64,000 nt of DNA from Serratia bockelmannii (GTDB lineage: Bacteria; Pseudomonadota; Gammaproteobacteria; Enterobacterales; Enterobacteriaceae), in assembly GCF_008011855.1 (NCBI RefSeq), contig NZ_VOUX01000033.1, positions 310,001-374,000 of the forward strand, given 5' to 3'. The notes beneath the pieces are model-generated. The model was given only the letters and a program-made list of their open reading frames with translations, searched no databases and was not told the DNA's origin. The position numbers and the translations under genes are program-made. Positions 55,468-64,000 of the stretch are shown here, piece by piece (position 1 is the stretch's first letter; each line of letters starts with the position of its first letter).

Positions 55468-55743
55468 ATGAAAAAAGTATTAGCTCTGGTTGTTGCCGCT
55501 GCAATGGGTCTGTCTTCCGTGGCTTTCGCTGCCGAGGCTGCCACCACCGCACCTGCGGCTACCGCAACCACCGCCACCGCTGCGCCGGCTAAAGCTCAGG
55601 TGAAACACCACGGCAAGAAAGCCCCGGTTCAGAAAGCTCAGGCGGCCAAAAAGCATCACAAAAAAGCCGGCAAGAAAGCCCCGGCGCAAAAAGCCCAGGC
55701 GGCTAAAAAGCACCACAAGAAAGCCAGCCACAAAAAAGCGTAA
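55468..55743 (+). CDS. asr: acid-shock protein Asr
   Basis: A 91-residue secreted basic protein. The signal peptide ([18 protein letters not shown]) is followed by an Ala/Thr-rich stretch and then a Lys/His-rich tail of two 19-residue repeats ([19 protein letters not shown] type). It is strongly induced by acid in enterobacteria and is processed in the periplasm. An RstA box lies upstream, and rstAB is in the same window. ATG 55468 is the start. Confidence 0.94.
   Translation: MKKVLALVVAAAMGLSSVAFAAEAATTAPAATATTATAAPAKAQVKHHGKKAPVQKAQAAKKHHKKAGKKAPAQKAQAAKKHHKKASHKKA
55612..55725 (+). repeat. two tandem 57-bp repeats inside asr
   Basis: Bases 55612-55668 and 55669-55725 are near copies, each encoding 19 residues, differing mostly at third codon positions plus one Val/Ala change. 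Such repeats can expand or contract by slippage. Confidence 0.9.
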
Positions 55744-55785
55744 TGTCGTGAGGGTCCCCTCACCGTTTCAGGCTTGACGTGTACG

Positions 55786-55810
55786 ACACCCGGTTCACCG
55801 GGTGTTTTTT
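55786..55810 (+). terminator. Rho-independent terminator of asr
   Basis: The stem ACACCCGG / CCGGGTGT with a TTCA loop is followed by TTTTT. Confidence 0.88.
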
Positions 55811-55829
55811 CATCGGGGGGTTCTCATTG

Positions 55830-55910
55830 ATGCTGCGCCGCTACCTGTTCGAGATCGTTCTGACCGCCCTGATCCTTTGCGGACTGATCGCCGTCTTTTT
55901 TTACCTGTAG
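55830..55910 (+). CDS. ydgU: small membrane protein YdgU
   Basis: A 26-codon gene too short for ordinary calling, starting MLRRYLFEIVL and ending AVFFYL-stop. One hydrophobic helix covers most of it, after a basic start. E. coli has a 27-residue YdgU at the same place, between asr and ydgD, with the same RY-FE and LILC-LIA pattern. A G-rich sequence (55815-55820) precedes the ATG by nine bases. It lies just past the asr terminator, so read-through or its own promoter is needed. Confidence 0.8.
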   Translation: MLRRYLFEIVLTALILCGLIAVFFYL

Positions 55911-56037
55911 CCTGCCGCATCGCCGGCGGGAAATTATTGAAAAATCAATTATTGCCCATCCACATGGCTGCTAAATCAGTCTATAGTTAGCATTCAGTGT
56001 GTTTATGGATGATCCGTATTTGTCAGGCAAGAGATCT

Positions 56038-56850
56038 ATGCGCATATCCGTTTTACTGTTGCTGTGTTCACTCCCGCTCATCGCTTCTCAGGCGGCACGC
56101 GCAGACGGCCCGTCCAAGGCCGAGCAAACGCGTCTGTTTTTCGGCAAAGATGAACGAATCAAGGTTACGGATACCGCCGCCAAGCCGTGGCAGGCCATCG
56201 GCCAGGTCGAAACAGCCAGCGGCAATCTGTGTACCGCCACGCTGATCTCCCCACACCTGGCGTTGACCGCCGGCCACTGCGTGCTGGCACCGCCGGGGCA
56301 ATTGGATAAAGCCATCGCTCTGCGCTTCGTGGCGGGTGATAAGTCGTGGCAGTATCAAACCGACAATATCGAGACCCTGGTCGACAGCAAACTGGGCAAA
56401 AAGCTGAAGCCGGACGGTGATGGCTGGATCGTCCCGCCCGCCGCGGCCGCTTATGACTTTGCGCTGATCCGTCTGAAAGACAAAAAACCGCTGCCGATCG
56501 CACCCTTGCCGCTGTGGCAAGGCGACAGCAAGGCGCTGACTCAGGCCCTGAAACAGGCCAAACGGCTGATAACTCAAGCGGGCTACCCGGAGGATCATCT
56601 GGATGACCTCTACAGCCACCAAAACTGCAAGGTCACCGGCTGGGCCCAGCAAAGCGTACTGTCGCACCAGTGCGATACTCTGCCCGGCGACAGCGGTTCG
56701 CCGCTGCTGTTGAAAACCGCCGACGGCTGGCAACTGATCGCCATCCAAAGCTCGGCACCGGCGGCGAAAGATCGCTATCGCGCCGATAACCGTGCCCTGG
56801 CGGTGCCCGGTATCCGCGAAGCGCTGGACGCGCTGGCGGCAGGCAACTAA
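56038..56850 (+). CDS. ydgD: periplasmic trypsin-like serine protease YdgD
   Basis: A 270-residue secreted protein. The signal peptide ([19 protein letters not shown]) is followed by a chymotrypsin fold with the triad His80 (LTAGHC), Asp140 (YDFALIRL) and Ser219 (LPGDSGSP). [13 protein letters not shown] and [13 protein letters not shown] follow E. coli YdgD. ATG 56038 is used; the frame open from 55999 has no ribosome site. Gene order asr-ydgU-ydgD is conserved with E. coli. Confidence 0.94.
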   Translation: MRISVLLLLCSLPLIASQAARADGPSKAEQTRLFFGKDERIKVTDTAAKPWQAIGQVETASGNLCTATLISPHLALTAGHCVLAPPGQLDKAIALRFVAGDKSWQYQTDNIETLVDSKLGKKLKPDGDGWIVPPAAAAYDFALIRLKDKKPLPIAPLPLWQGDSKALTQALKQAKRLITQAGYPEDHLDDLYSHQNCKVTGWAQQSVLSHQCDTLPGDSGSPLLLKTADGWQLIAIQSSAPAAKDRYRADNRALAVPGIREALDALAAGN

Positions 56851-56858
56851 CCCTCTCT

Positions 56859-56881
56859 CAACGGCGCATTATGCGCCGTTG
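56859..56881. terminator. hairpin between ydgD and hrpA
   Basis: CAACGGCGCA and TGCGCCGTTG form a perfect 10-bp stem with a TTA loop between the convergent genes. The T-tract is poor (CTGTTGCT). Confidence 0.55.
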
Positions 56882-56948
56882 CTGTTGCTCTGCTCTGCGA
56901 ATTTCAACTTGCGCTGCGCCGGCCGCTTGCCGGCCGGTGCGGCTGAGC

Positions 56949-59900
56949 TTAGCTCGAAAGCTGCTCGATAGTTTGCAGAATGCGCTTATCGGAGATCGGG
57001 TAAGGCGTGCCCAACTGTTGCGCGAACAGGCTGACGCGCAGCTCTTCTATCATCCAGCGCACCGCTTTTACTTCTTCCTCCTGCTGTCGCTTCGGCGGCA
57101 GCTTGTTCAGCCACTGCTGCCAGGCCTGCTGCACCTGCTCCACCCGCAACATCTGCGCGCGGTCGCGGTGCGGATCGATAGCCAATTTTTCCAATCGGCG
57201 CTCGATCGCCTGCAGGTAACGCAGCGTATCCGGCAGGCGTTTCCACCCGTTGCCGGTCACGAAGCCGCGGTAGACCAGCCCGCCGAGCTGGGTCTTGATG
57301 TCCGACAGCGCCAGCGCCAACGACATGTCCACCCGGCCCTTCAGCCGTTTGTTGATGTTGAAGACCGCCGTCAGGATCTGCTCAACCTGCTTGGCCACCT
57401 CAACGACCGTGTCGTTCAGCTCGGCGCGGATCTGCTCCTGCAACCGTGCAAAGTCTTCCTCTTGCCAGACCGGGCCGCCGTGTTCGGCGATCAGCTTGTC
57501 AATGCCGCACGAAATGCAATCGTCGATCAGCTCCAGCACCTTGCCGTACGGGTTGAAATAGAGCCCCAGCTTGGCCTTGTTCGGCAGCTTTTCATGCAGG
57601 TATTTGATCGGCGAAGGAATATTCAGTAGCAGCAGGCGGCGCGTGCCCTGCCACATCGCCTGTTGCTGCTCGCTTTCGCTGTCGAACAGGCGGATCGCCA
57701 CGCTGTCCTTTTCATCCACCAGCGCCGGGTAAGCCTTCATCGAATAGCCGCCGCGCTTCTGCTCGTAAAACGCCGGCAGTTGGCCAAAGCTCCAGACATG
57801 CAGATTGCTCTGCTCCAGCCCGTCGTCGGCCACCGCCGACAGCGTTTCCTGCACCTTCTCTTTCAGCTGCAGGCGCAACGCGGCCAGGTCTTTGCCTTCG
57901 CGCAGCGTCTGGTTTTTCTCGCCCACCACGCGGAAGGTCATCTTCAGATGATCGGGCACCTGATCCCACTGCCAGTCATCACGTGACACGGTCACGCCGG
58001 TCATGCGCCGCAGCTCGCGCTCCAGTGCGTCCAGCAGCGGCAATTCCAGCGCCGTTACGCGGCCAAGGAACGCCTCGGCGTAGTTCGGTGCCGGCACGAA
58101 GTTGCGACGTACCGGCTTCGGCAGCGACTTGATCAGCGCAATCACCAGCTCGCGGCGGATGCCGGGGATCTGCCATTCAAAGCCCTGCTCCTCCACCTGA
58201 TTGAGGATTGGCAGCGGAATGTGCACCGTCACCCCGTCGGCGTCGGTGCCCGGTTCGAACTGGTAGCTCAGCCGCAGCTTGAGGTTGCCCTGATGCCAGA
58301 AGTTCGGGTAGTCGAGCGCGCTGATCTTGTTGGCGCCGTCCTTGATCAGCATCTCTTTTTCGAAGTTCAGCAAATCCGGCTGCTGTTTGGCCGCGCTCTT
58401 CCACCAGCTGTCGAAATGACGGCCGGACACCACGTCGTTGGGGATGCGGCGATCGTAGAAGCCGAACAGCATTTCGTCATCCACCAGAATGTCGCGGCGG
58501 CGCGATTTATGCTCCAGTTCTTCCACCTCGGCGCGCAGCTTTTGGTTTTCGCGGAAGAAGGCGTGGCGCGTCTGCCAGTCTCCCTCTACCAGCGCATGGC
58601 GGATAAACAGCTCACGGCACAGCAGCGGATCGATGGCGCCGTAGTTGACCTGGCGCGCCGCAACGATCGGCAGACCAAACAGCGTGACCTTTTCGCTGGC
58701 CATCACCGCCCCCTGCGACTTCGACCAGTGCGGTTCGCTGTAGCTGTGTTTCACCAAGTGCTGAGCCAGCGGCTCGATCCATTCCGGTTCGATGCGCGCG
58801 GCGATGCGCCCCCACAGGCGGCTGGTTTCCACCAGTTCGGCCACCATGGTCCACTTCGGTGGCTTTTTGAACAGGCCGGAGCCGGGGAAGATCGAGAAGC
58901 GGGCGTTGCGCGCGCCGGTAAATTCCTGTTTGTCCGCATCTTTCTGGCCAATGTGCGACAGCAGGCCGGTCAGCAGCGCGGTGTGGACGCTGCGGTAGTC
59001 GGAAGGCGTGCTGTTGATCGGCAGCCCCAGTTCTTTCACCACCTGGCGCAGTTGGGTATAGATATCCTGCCACTCGCGCACCCGCAGGTAGTTGAGAAAA
59101 TCGTTGCGGCACAGCCGGCGGAACTGACTGGAAGAGTTCGCCTTTTGCTGCTCCTGCAGATAATCCCACAGGTTGACGAACGCCAGGAAGTCCGAGTCTT
59201 TGTCGGCAAAACGGCGGTGTTTTTCATCCGAGGCCTGCTGCTTATCCATTGGGCGCTCGCGCGGATCCTGAATCGACAGCGCGGCGGTAATGATCATCAC
59301 CTCGCGCACGCTGCCGCTCTTCTGCGCTTCCAACACCATGCGCGCCAGACGCGGGTCGATCGGCAACTGCGCCAGCTGCCGGCCCTGCGGCGTCAGCTGA
59401 TAGTGGCCGTTATCGGCGGTGGTGATCGCCCCCAGCTCTTCCAGCAGGCGCACGCCATCCTGAATGTTGCGCTTGTCCGGCGCCTCGACAAACGGAAACG
59501 CGGCGATGTCGCCCAGCCCCAGCGAGGTCATCTGCAGAATGACCGACGCCAGGTTGGTGCGCAGAATTTCCGGATCGGTAAACGCCGGCCGCGAGAGGAA
59601 ATCCTGTTCAGAGTACAGACGGATGCACACGCCCTCCGACACGCGGCCACAGCGCCCTTTACGCTGGTTGGCGGAGGCCTGCGACACCGGCTCGATCGGC
59701 AGGCGCTGCACCTTGGTGCGGAAGCTGTAGCGGCTGATGCGCGCGGTGCCCGGATCGATGACGTATTTGATGCCCGGCACCGTCAGCGAGGTTTCCGCCA
59801 CGTTGGTGGCCAGCACGATGCGGCGGCCGTGGTGCGACTGGAAAACCCGGTTCTGCTCGCTGTTCGATAGGCGCGCATACAGCGGCAGCACCTCGGTGTG

Positions 59901-60836
59901 CGGCAAATTGAGGCGGTTCAAAGCGTCGGCGGTATCGCGGATCTCGCGCTCGCCGCTCATGAAGATCAGAATGTCACCCGGCCCTTCGCGCCCAAGCTCG
60001 TCCACCGCATCGAAAATCGCCTGCAACTGGTCGCGGTCGGTATCATCGCCGTCGTCCACCACCGGGCGGTAACGCACCTCCACCGGGTAAGTGCGGCCGG
60101 AAACCTCGATGATCGGCGCATTGTTGAAGTGGCGCGAGAAACGCTGCGGATCGATGGTCGCCGAGGTGATGATCACCTTGAGATCCGGGCGCTTCGGCAG
60201 CAGTTCGCGCAGGTAGCCGAGAATAAAGTCGATATTCAGGCTGCGCTCGTGCGCTTCATCGATGATCAACGTGTCGTACTGCATCAGCAGGCGATCCTGC
60301 TGAATCTCCGCCAGCAAGATACCGTCAGTCATCAGCTTGACCAGGGTGTTTTCCCCCACCTGATCGTTGAAGCGCACCTTGTAGCCCACGCTGCCGCCGA
60401 GCGGGGTTTCCAGCTCGTCGGCGATGCGGTTGGCGACGGTGCGCGCCGCCAGGCGGCGCGGCTGGGTATGGCCGATCAGCCCTTTCACCCCACGCCCCAG
60501 CTCCAGACAGATCTTCGGCAACTGGGTTGTTTTTCCCGAGCCGGTCTCCCCGGCGACGATCACCACCTGGTGGTCGCGGACAGCGTTTAAGATGTCCTGC
60601 TTTTTTTGGCTGACCGGCAGGCTTTCCGGATAGGTAATGCGCGGGCAAGACGCGGCGCGCGCCTGCACTTTTTGCCGCGCCGTCGCGATGTCGCTTTCCA
60701 CGTCGGCGGCGACCGCCAGCTGGGCATCGGGATTTTTGATTTTTCGTGCGCCCTGCAGGCGACGACGCAGGCGTTGTTGATCGCGGAGCATCAGCTCGCC
60801 CAGTTGGGCCGGCAGTGCCTCGAGCGGAGATTTCAC
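56949..60836 (-). CDS. hrpA: ATP-dependent RNA helicase HrpA
   Basis: A 1,295-residue DEAH-box helicase. Motifs are Walker A GETGSGKTT (residues 96-104), DEAH (193-196), SAT, and QRKGRCGRVSEG; winged-helix, OB and a long C-terminal HrpA-specific region follow. The length matches E. coli HrpA (1,300). The start is GTG 60836 (MKSPLEALPAQ), with AAGGAA eight bases upstream; the TTG at 60881 has no such site. HrpA acts on mRNA processing and, as recently shown, on stalled or collided ribosomes. Confidence 0.96.
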   Translation of the reverse strand: MKSPLEALPAQLGELMLRDQQRLRRRLQGARKIKNPDAQLAVAADVESDIATARQKVQARAASCPRITYPESLPVSQKKQDILNAVRDHQVVIVAGETGSGKTTQLPKICLELGRGVKGLIGHTQPRRLAARTVANRIADELETPLGGSVGYKVRFNDQVGENTLVKLMTDGILLAEIQQDRLLMQYDTLIIDEAHERSLNIDFILGYLRELLPKRPDLKVIITSATIDPQRFSRHFNNAPIIEVSGRTYPVEVRYRPVVDDGDDTDRDQLQAIFDAVDELGREGPGDILIFMSGEREIRDTADALNRLNLPHTEVLPLYARLSNSEQNRVFQSHHGRRIVLATNVAETSLTVPGIKYVIDPGTARISRYSFRTKVQRLPIEPVSQASANQRKGRCGRVSEGVCIRLYSEQDFLSRPAFTDPEILRTNLASVILQMTSLGLGDIAAFPFVEAPDKRNIQDGVRLLEELGAITTADNGHYQLTPQGRQLAQLPIDPRLARMVLEAQKSGSVREVMIITAALSIQDPRERPMDKQQASDEKHRRFADKDSDFLAFVNLWDYLQEQQKANSSSQFRRLCRNDFLNYLRVREWQDIYTQLRQVVKELGLPINSTPSDYRSVHTALLTGLLSHIGQKDADKQEFTGARNARFSIFPGSGLFKKPPKWTMVAELVETSRLWGRIAARIEPEWIEPLAQHLVKHSYSEPHWSKSQGAVMASEKVTLFGLPIVAARQVNYGAIDPLLCRELFIRHALVEGDWQTRHAFFRENQKLRAEVEELEHKSRRRDILVDDEMLFGFYDRRIPNDVVSGRHFDSWWKSAAKQQPDLLNFEKEMLIKDGANKISALDYPNFWHQGNLKLRLSYQFEPGTDADGVTVHIPLPILNQVEEQGFEWQIPGIRRELVIALIKSLPKPVRRNFVPAPNYAEAFLGRVTALELPLLDALERELRRMTGVTVSRDDWQWDQVPDHLKMTFRVVGEKNQTLREGKDLAALRLQLKEKVQETLSAVADDGLEQSNLHVWSFGQLPAFYEQKRGGYSMKAYPALVDEKDSVAIRLFDSESEQQQAMWQGTRRLLLLNIPSPIKYLHEKLPNKAKLGLYFNPYGKVLELIDDCISCGIDKLIAEHGGPVWQEEDFARLQEQIRAELNDTVVEVAKQVEQILTAVFNINKRLKGRVDMSLALALSDIKTQLGGLVYRGFVTGNGWKRLPDTLRYLQAIERRLEKLAIDPHRDRAQMLRVEQVQQAWQQWLNKLPPKRQQEEEVKAVRWMIEELRVSLFAQQLGTPYPISDKRILQTIEQLSS

Positions 60837-61069
60837 GTTCGGTGTTCCTTGTTTCTTCGCCGCCAAGGCCAGGCTTGGCAACGGTTTAATGTTTTTTTAA
60901 CGATTTTTTTGCTTTAGCCGCACAGCCTATCACAAACGGCTTTCTCCCCCTACTTCCGCGAGTAAAGCGTCGCCATGTCATTCAATAAAATTGAACGGAG
61001 ATCTCGAAATATTGCGCTATCACTGTTGGGGGAATGTGAATAGCATGTACTTCATGCAAGGGACGCTGA

Positions 61070-61711
<642 letters not shown>

Positions 61712-61806
61712 GACCCTGCGCAGGGGCGCCGAGCCCCTGCCGGACAAGAGGCAAGTCCTGTCAAACCTGCACTACCCTCATAATAATCATCTATCCGTAT
61801 CTTTTG

Positions 61807-61831
61807 GCGCGCCAGACGGCGCGCTTTTTTT
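61807..61831 (+). terminator. Rho-independent terminator of azoR
   Basis: The stem GCGCGCC / GGCGCGC with an AGAC loop is followed by seven T residues, which reach into the stop codon of ydbL. Confidence 0.88.
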
Positions 61832-62153
61832 ATTTCTTCAGCCACTGCCCGTTGATGCCGCGCACATACTCGCCGCTCTGCGCCCGCGTCACCAGCTTCT
61901 GCCCGGCCATGCGCGCCACTTCGTCGACGGCGATATGGTTGCCGTTCGCCACTTCCTGATACTTCTCGGCGCGGCCGGCGTTGATGCGTTTCACCAGCGC
62001 CAGGGTTTCCGCGTCCTGCTTCACCGGCGCGATGTAGCCGCTCAGGGTTTCACCTACCCGCCCTTGCTGCTTCGCCTCATCCAGCGTCAACGCCATCGCC
62101 ATGCCACTGAACAACCAGGCGGCGCCGGCCAGCCACAAATAACGTTTTTTCAT
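61830..62153 (-). CDS. ydbL: YdbL family periplasmic protein (DUF1318)
   Basis: A 107-residue secreted protein with signal peptide (LWLAGAAWLFSGMAMA, cut before LTLDEA), then the DUF1318 core LDEAKQQGRVGETLSGYIAPV and AVDEVARMAGQKLV. In E. coli it acts with YdbH and YnbE, where it limits their assembly. It follows ynbE by eight bases. Confidence 0.92.
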   Translation of the reverse strand: MKKRYLWLAGAAWLFSGMAMALTLDEAKQQGRVGETLSGYIAPVKQDAETLALVKRINAGRAEKYQEVANGNHIAVDEVARMAGQKLVTRAQSGEYVRGINGQWLKK

Positions 62154-62161
62154 GTCGGCTC

Positions 62162-62359
62162 CTAGAACAGACCGCTTTGGGTTTTCAGCAGGTTTTCGAC
62201 GTCCTTATCCACCTTGATATGAATTTCATGCTCGATCTTGACGTTCATATTGATGGTGATCGGATCCTTCGGCGTCGCCACCTCGATGCGCGGCACGCAG
62301 CCGCTCAGCAGCGAAACGCACAGCACCGCTGCCAGCGTCGACACACTCATGATTTTCAT
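62162..62359 (-). CDS. ynbE: YnbE lipoprotein
   Basis: A 65-residue outer-membrane lipoprotein. The lipobox LLSGC follows a short signal peptide (VSTLAAVLCVS); the mature part has IEVATPKDPITINMNVKIEHEIHIKVD, the DUF family core. ATG 62359 has GGGGAG six bases upstream and overlaps the ydbH stop. In E. coli YnbE joins YdbH to complete a lipid-transport bridge to the outer membrane. Confidence 0.93.
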   Translation of the reverse strand: MKIMSVSTLAAVLCVSLLSGCVPRIEVATPKDPITINMNVKIEHEIHIKVDKDVENLLKTQSGLF

Positions 62360-63999
62360 TGTTGCTCCCCAGGTTGTGAGAGGGCCTGCTCCAGCCACTC
62401 CTGTAAATTGTCGCCGAAGCGCAAACTGCGCCACAGCTGAAACACGTTTTCCTGATGGCGATAGTTCAGGATCACCTCGCGCTTGGCGCTTTTCTGCGGG
62501 TTGATACCGTCGATGCGCGCGCTCAGCGTCAACTCGCCCAGGTTGTCGAGATCGACCCGGGCATGCGAACGGTTGATTTCCATGTAGCGCAGCCAGTCGA
62601 TCGCCGCGCCGGTCGCCAGGTTATTGCTGCCGATGGCGTCGGCCATGTCTTTGTCCAGGCGCAGCGTCAAGGTGCCGGCGTTGGCGATCCAGCCGTTTTG
62701 CACCAACCACTTCGGATGGTTCAGGAACAGCGGCAGCTCGCCGTCGACCCGGCCGGACATGGCGAACTGCTTCGGTTTCAGGGCGGTAAACAGCGCGCTG
62801 AGATCGACCTTATCCAGCTTCAGTACCGCGGCGTCATGCTGCGGCAACCGCAGCGCCGACAGGCTGATATGCCCGTTGAGCATGTCCACGCCGACGTTGC
62901 TCAACGTCAGCGGCTGCCCTTCGCTATAAGGATAGGTGCCCTGCAGATCGGCGGAAATGTTCTGCATCTCGAACAGGTTGGTGAAAGACTTGATGCGCAG
63001 CGATACCGGCTGTTTAGCTCCCAATTGCCAGTGATGCTGCTTGAAACGGTACGACAGGATGAAATCCAGGCCGCTCATTTCGCCGTCTTTCAGCCACATG
63101 CCGCCGTTTTTCACCACCCAGTGGCCACCGGCCTCGAACCCTTGTTCACGGGCGGCGGAAAACGCCGACTGCGCGTAAAACTCGCCGTCGCGCAGCGTGA
63201 GATTGAGATCCGGTGCCAACAGCGGTTGGAAGACCTTCAGCGACTGTTTCGGCCACCAGCCTTCGCCGCGCAGACGTTCGCCATCCCAACGGCCGCGCAG
63301 CGCGATCGGCCCGATCTGTTGCGCCTGCAGCTTGCCCTGCATCTGGAAACTGTCCGGCGAACGGCCGTTCACCTGCAGCGCCAGCACCGGCGCCGGCAGA
63401 TAGCCACCGTCGCTGAAGCTGACCTTATCCGCCGCCAGCTGGAATTCGCCGTTGAACTGCGGGCTTTGTTCATCACGCTGCCAGCGCAGCGGCTGGTTGA
63501 GGCTCAAGCGCGGCGCGGCGACCGTCACCAGACCGTACTTCAATTTGTCGAAACCGGTGGAGAGCTTGTCGAGCACCAGCTCGCTGTCCTGCCAACGACC
63601 GCTGCCGGCGACGTCCCAGGCGGCCTGCAGCGGCGGCAACCGGCCGTTGCCCCAGTAACGCCACTGCCAGTCGCCCTTGTCCGGCCAGAAATCCTGCGCC
63701 TGGCCGTCCAGGTGGAGCTTGAAACGCCCCCAATAACTGTCGCTGGCGCTCAAAATCGCCTGCAGGCGGCCGGTGATGCCGGCGGCGGTCACCTTCACGC
63801 CGGCCAGCGGTAGACGCGCCTCTTCCAGCGTCATTTCCGGCGTCACTTTACCCCACAGACGCAGCAGCGAACCTGGCTGCAGAACCAGCGTCGGGTTAAG
63901 AATGCTGCCGCCGATCACGCCCGGGATCGACGCGGTGGTGGAGAAATCGGCCAGATTGGCCTGCCCGGTCAGTTGGAAGCGCAGATCGCTGTCGGTCAA
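62356..63999 (-). CDS. ydbH: YdbH, AsmA-like lipid-transport bridge protein, C-terminal part
   Basis: The last 547 residues of YdbH; the N-terminus lies beyond the right edge. The protein is beta-rich with repeating strands (for example LKLDKVDLSALFTALKPKQFAMSGRVDGELPLFLNHPKW) and ends in GDNLQEWLEQALSQPGEQQ. In E. coli YdbH, TamB and YhdP redundantly carry phospholipid from the inner to the outer membrane. The stop overlaps the ynbE ATG, so ydbH-ynbE-ydbL is one operon. Confidence 0.93.
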   Translation of the reverse strand: MTDSDLRFQLTGQANLADFSTTASIPGVIGGSILNPTLVLQPGSLLRLWGKVTPEMTLEEARLPLAGVKVTAAGITGRLQAILSASDSYWGRFKLHLDGQAQDFWPDKGDWQWRYWGNGRLPPLQAAWDVAGSGRWQDSELVLDKLSTGFDKLKYGLVTVAAPRLSLNQPLRWQRDEQSPQFNGEFQLAADKVSFSDGGYLPAPVLALQVNGRSPDSFQMQGKLQAQQIGPIALRGRWDGERLRGEGWWPKQSLKVFQPLLAPDLNLTLRDGEFYAQSAFSAAREQGFEAGGHWVVKNGGMWLKDGEMSGLDFILSYRFKQHHWQLGAKQPVSLRIKSFTNLFEMQNISADLQGTYPYSEGQPLTLSNVGVDMLNGHISLSALRLPQHDAAVLKLDKVDLSALFTALKPKQFAMSGRVDGELPLFLNHPKWLVQNGWIANAGTLTLRLDKDMADAIGSNNLATGAAIDWLRYMEINRSHARVDLDNLGELTLSARIDGINPQKSAKREVILNYRHQENVFQLWRSLRFGDNLQEWLEQALSQPGEQQ

Positions 64000-64000
64000 C

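Noticed and set aside
58221-59870. 549-codon open frame opposite hrpA
   Set aside because: Antisense shadow of a strongly conserved helicase; no ribosome site or family motif.
62455-63813. 452-codon open frame opposite ydbH
   Set aside because: Antisense composition (Arg, Gln, Val rich); ydbH is the real gene by family and operon structure.

Overview
The window is a piece of a GC-rich Enterobacterales chromosome, most likely Serratia (S. marcescens group). The evidence is near-identity by eye to E. coli fnr, ogt, uspE, pntAB, ydgH, ydgI, folM, rstAB, asr, ydgU, ydgD, hrpA and azoR, combined with a bifunctional OlsF-type ornithine-lipid synthase of the kind described from Serratia. There are no rRNA, tRNA, insertion sequence, prophage or CRISPR features. 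All but a few genes share the same base and codon style, so nothing looks recently transferred.

Bases 1-5,000 hold small catabolic genes: the end of an aldehyde dehydrogenase, two alpha/beta hydrolases, a TIM-barrel sugar isomerase with a frameshifted 3' end, a TetR regulator with a palindromic operator, and a cupin. Bases 4,980-12,550 form one unit: a LysR regulator divergent from a five-gene branched-chain-amino-acid-type ABC importer, followed by an L-2-aminothiazoline-4-carboxylate hydrolase homologue and an N-carbamoyl-L-amino-acid hydrolase. Read together, this is an uptake-and-hydrolysis route that would yield cysteine from a thiazoline. Bases 12,580-28,330 are mixed: an ArsR/SRPBCC pair with two identical operators, a CorA-type transporter, a Pi transporter with PPK2, nudI, a PBP7 peptidase, a luciferase-like oxidoreductase, a PtsJ-like MocR regulator divergent from a B6-kinase operon, ycgR, an N-formylglutamate amidohydrolase, and olsF.

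Bases 26,660-38,420 look like a PTS-independent N-acetylgalactosamine system. They encode a GH123-like glycosidase without a signal peptide, a complete sugar ABC importer, a Gfo/Idh/MocA protein, a ROK kinase, a DeoR regulator, an AgaS isomerase/deaminase and a tagatose-bisphosphate aldolase. Repeated CTTTC/GAAAG elements lie in both control regions. Bases 38,700-64,000 are mainly the conserved enterobacterial core (ogt-fnr-uspE, pntAB, ydgH-ydgI, folM-rstAB, asr-ydgU-ydgD, hrpA, azoR, ydbL-ynbE-ydbH). Regulatory sites include an FNR box at fnr, a Fur-like box before a two-gene operon, and an RstA box at asr.

At chromosome scale the window carries replication-terminus marks: a sequence matching the E. 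coli Ter (Tus-binding) core at 54,328-54,347, with no tus gene beside it, and two perfect matches to the MatP matS consensus at 4,534 and 9,470. The region is therefore probably inside the Ter macrodomain.
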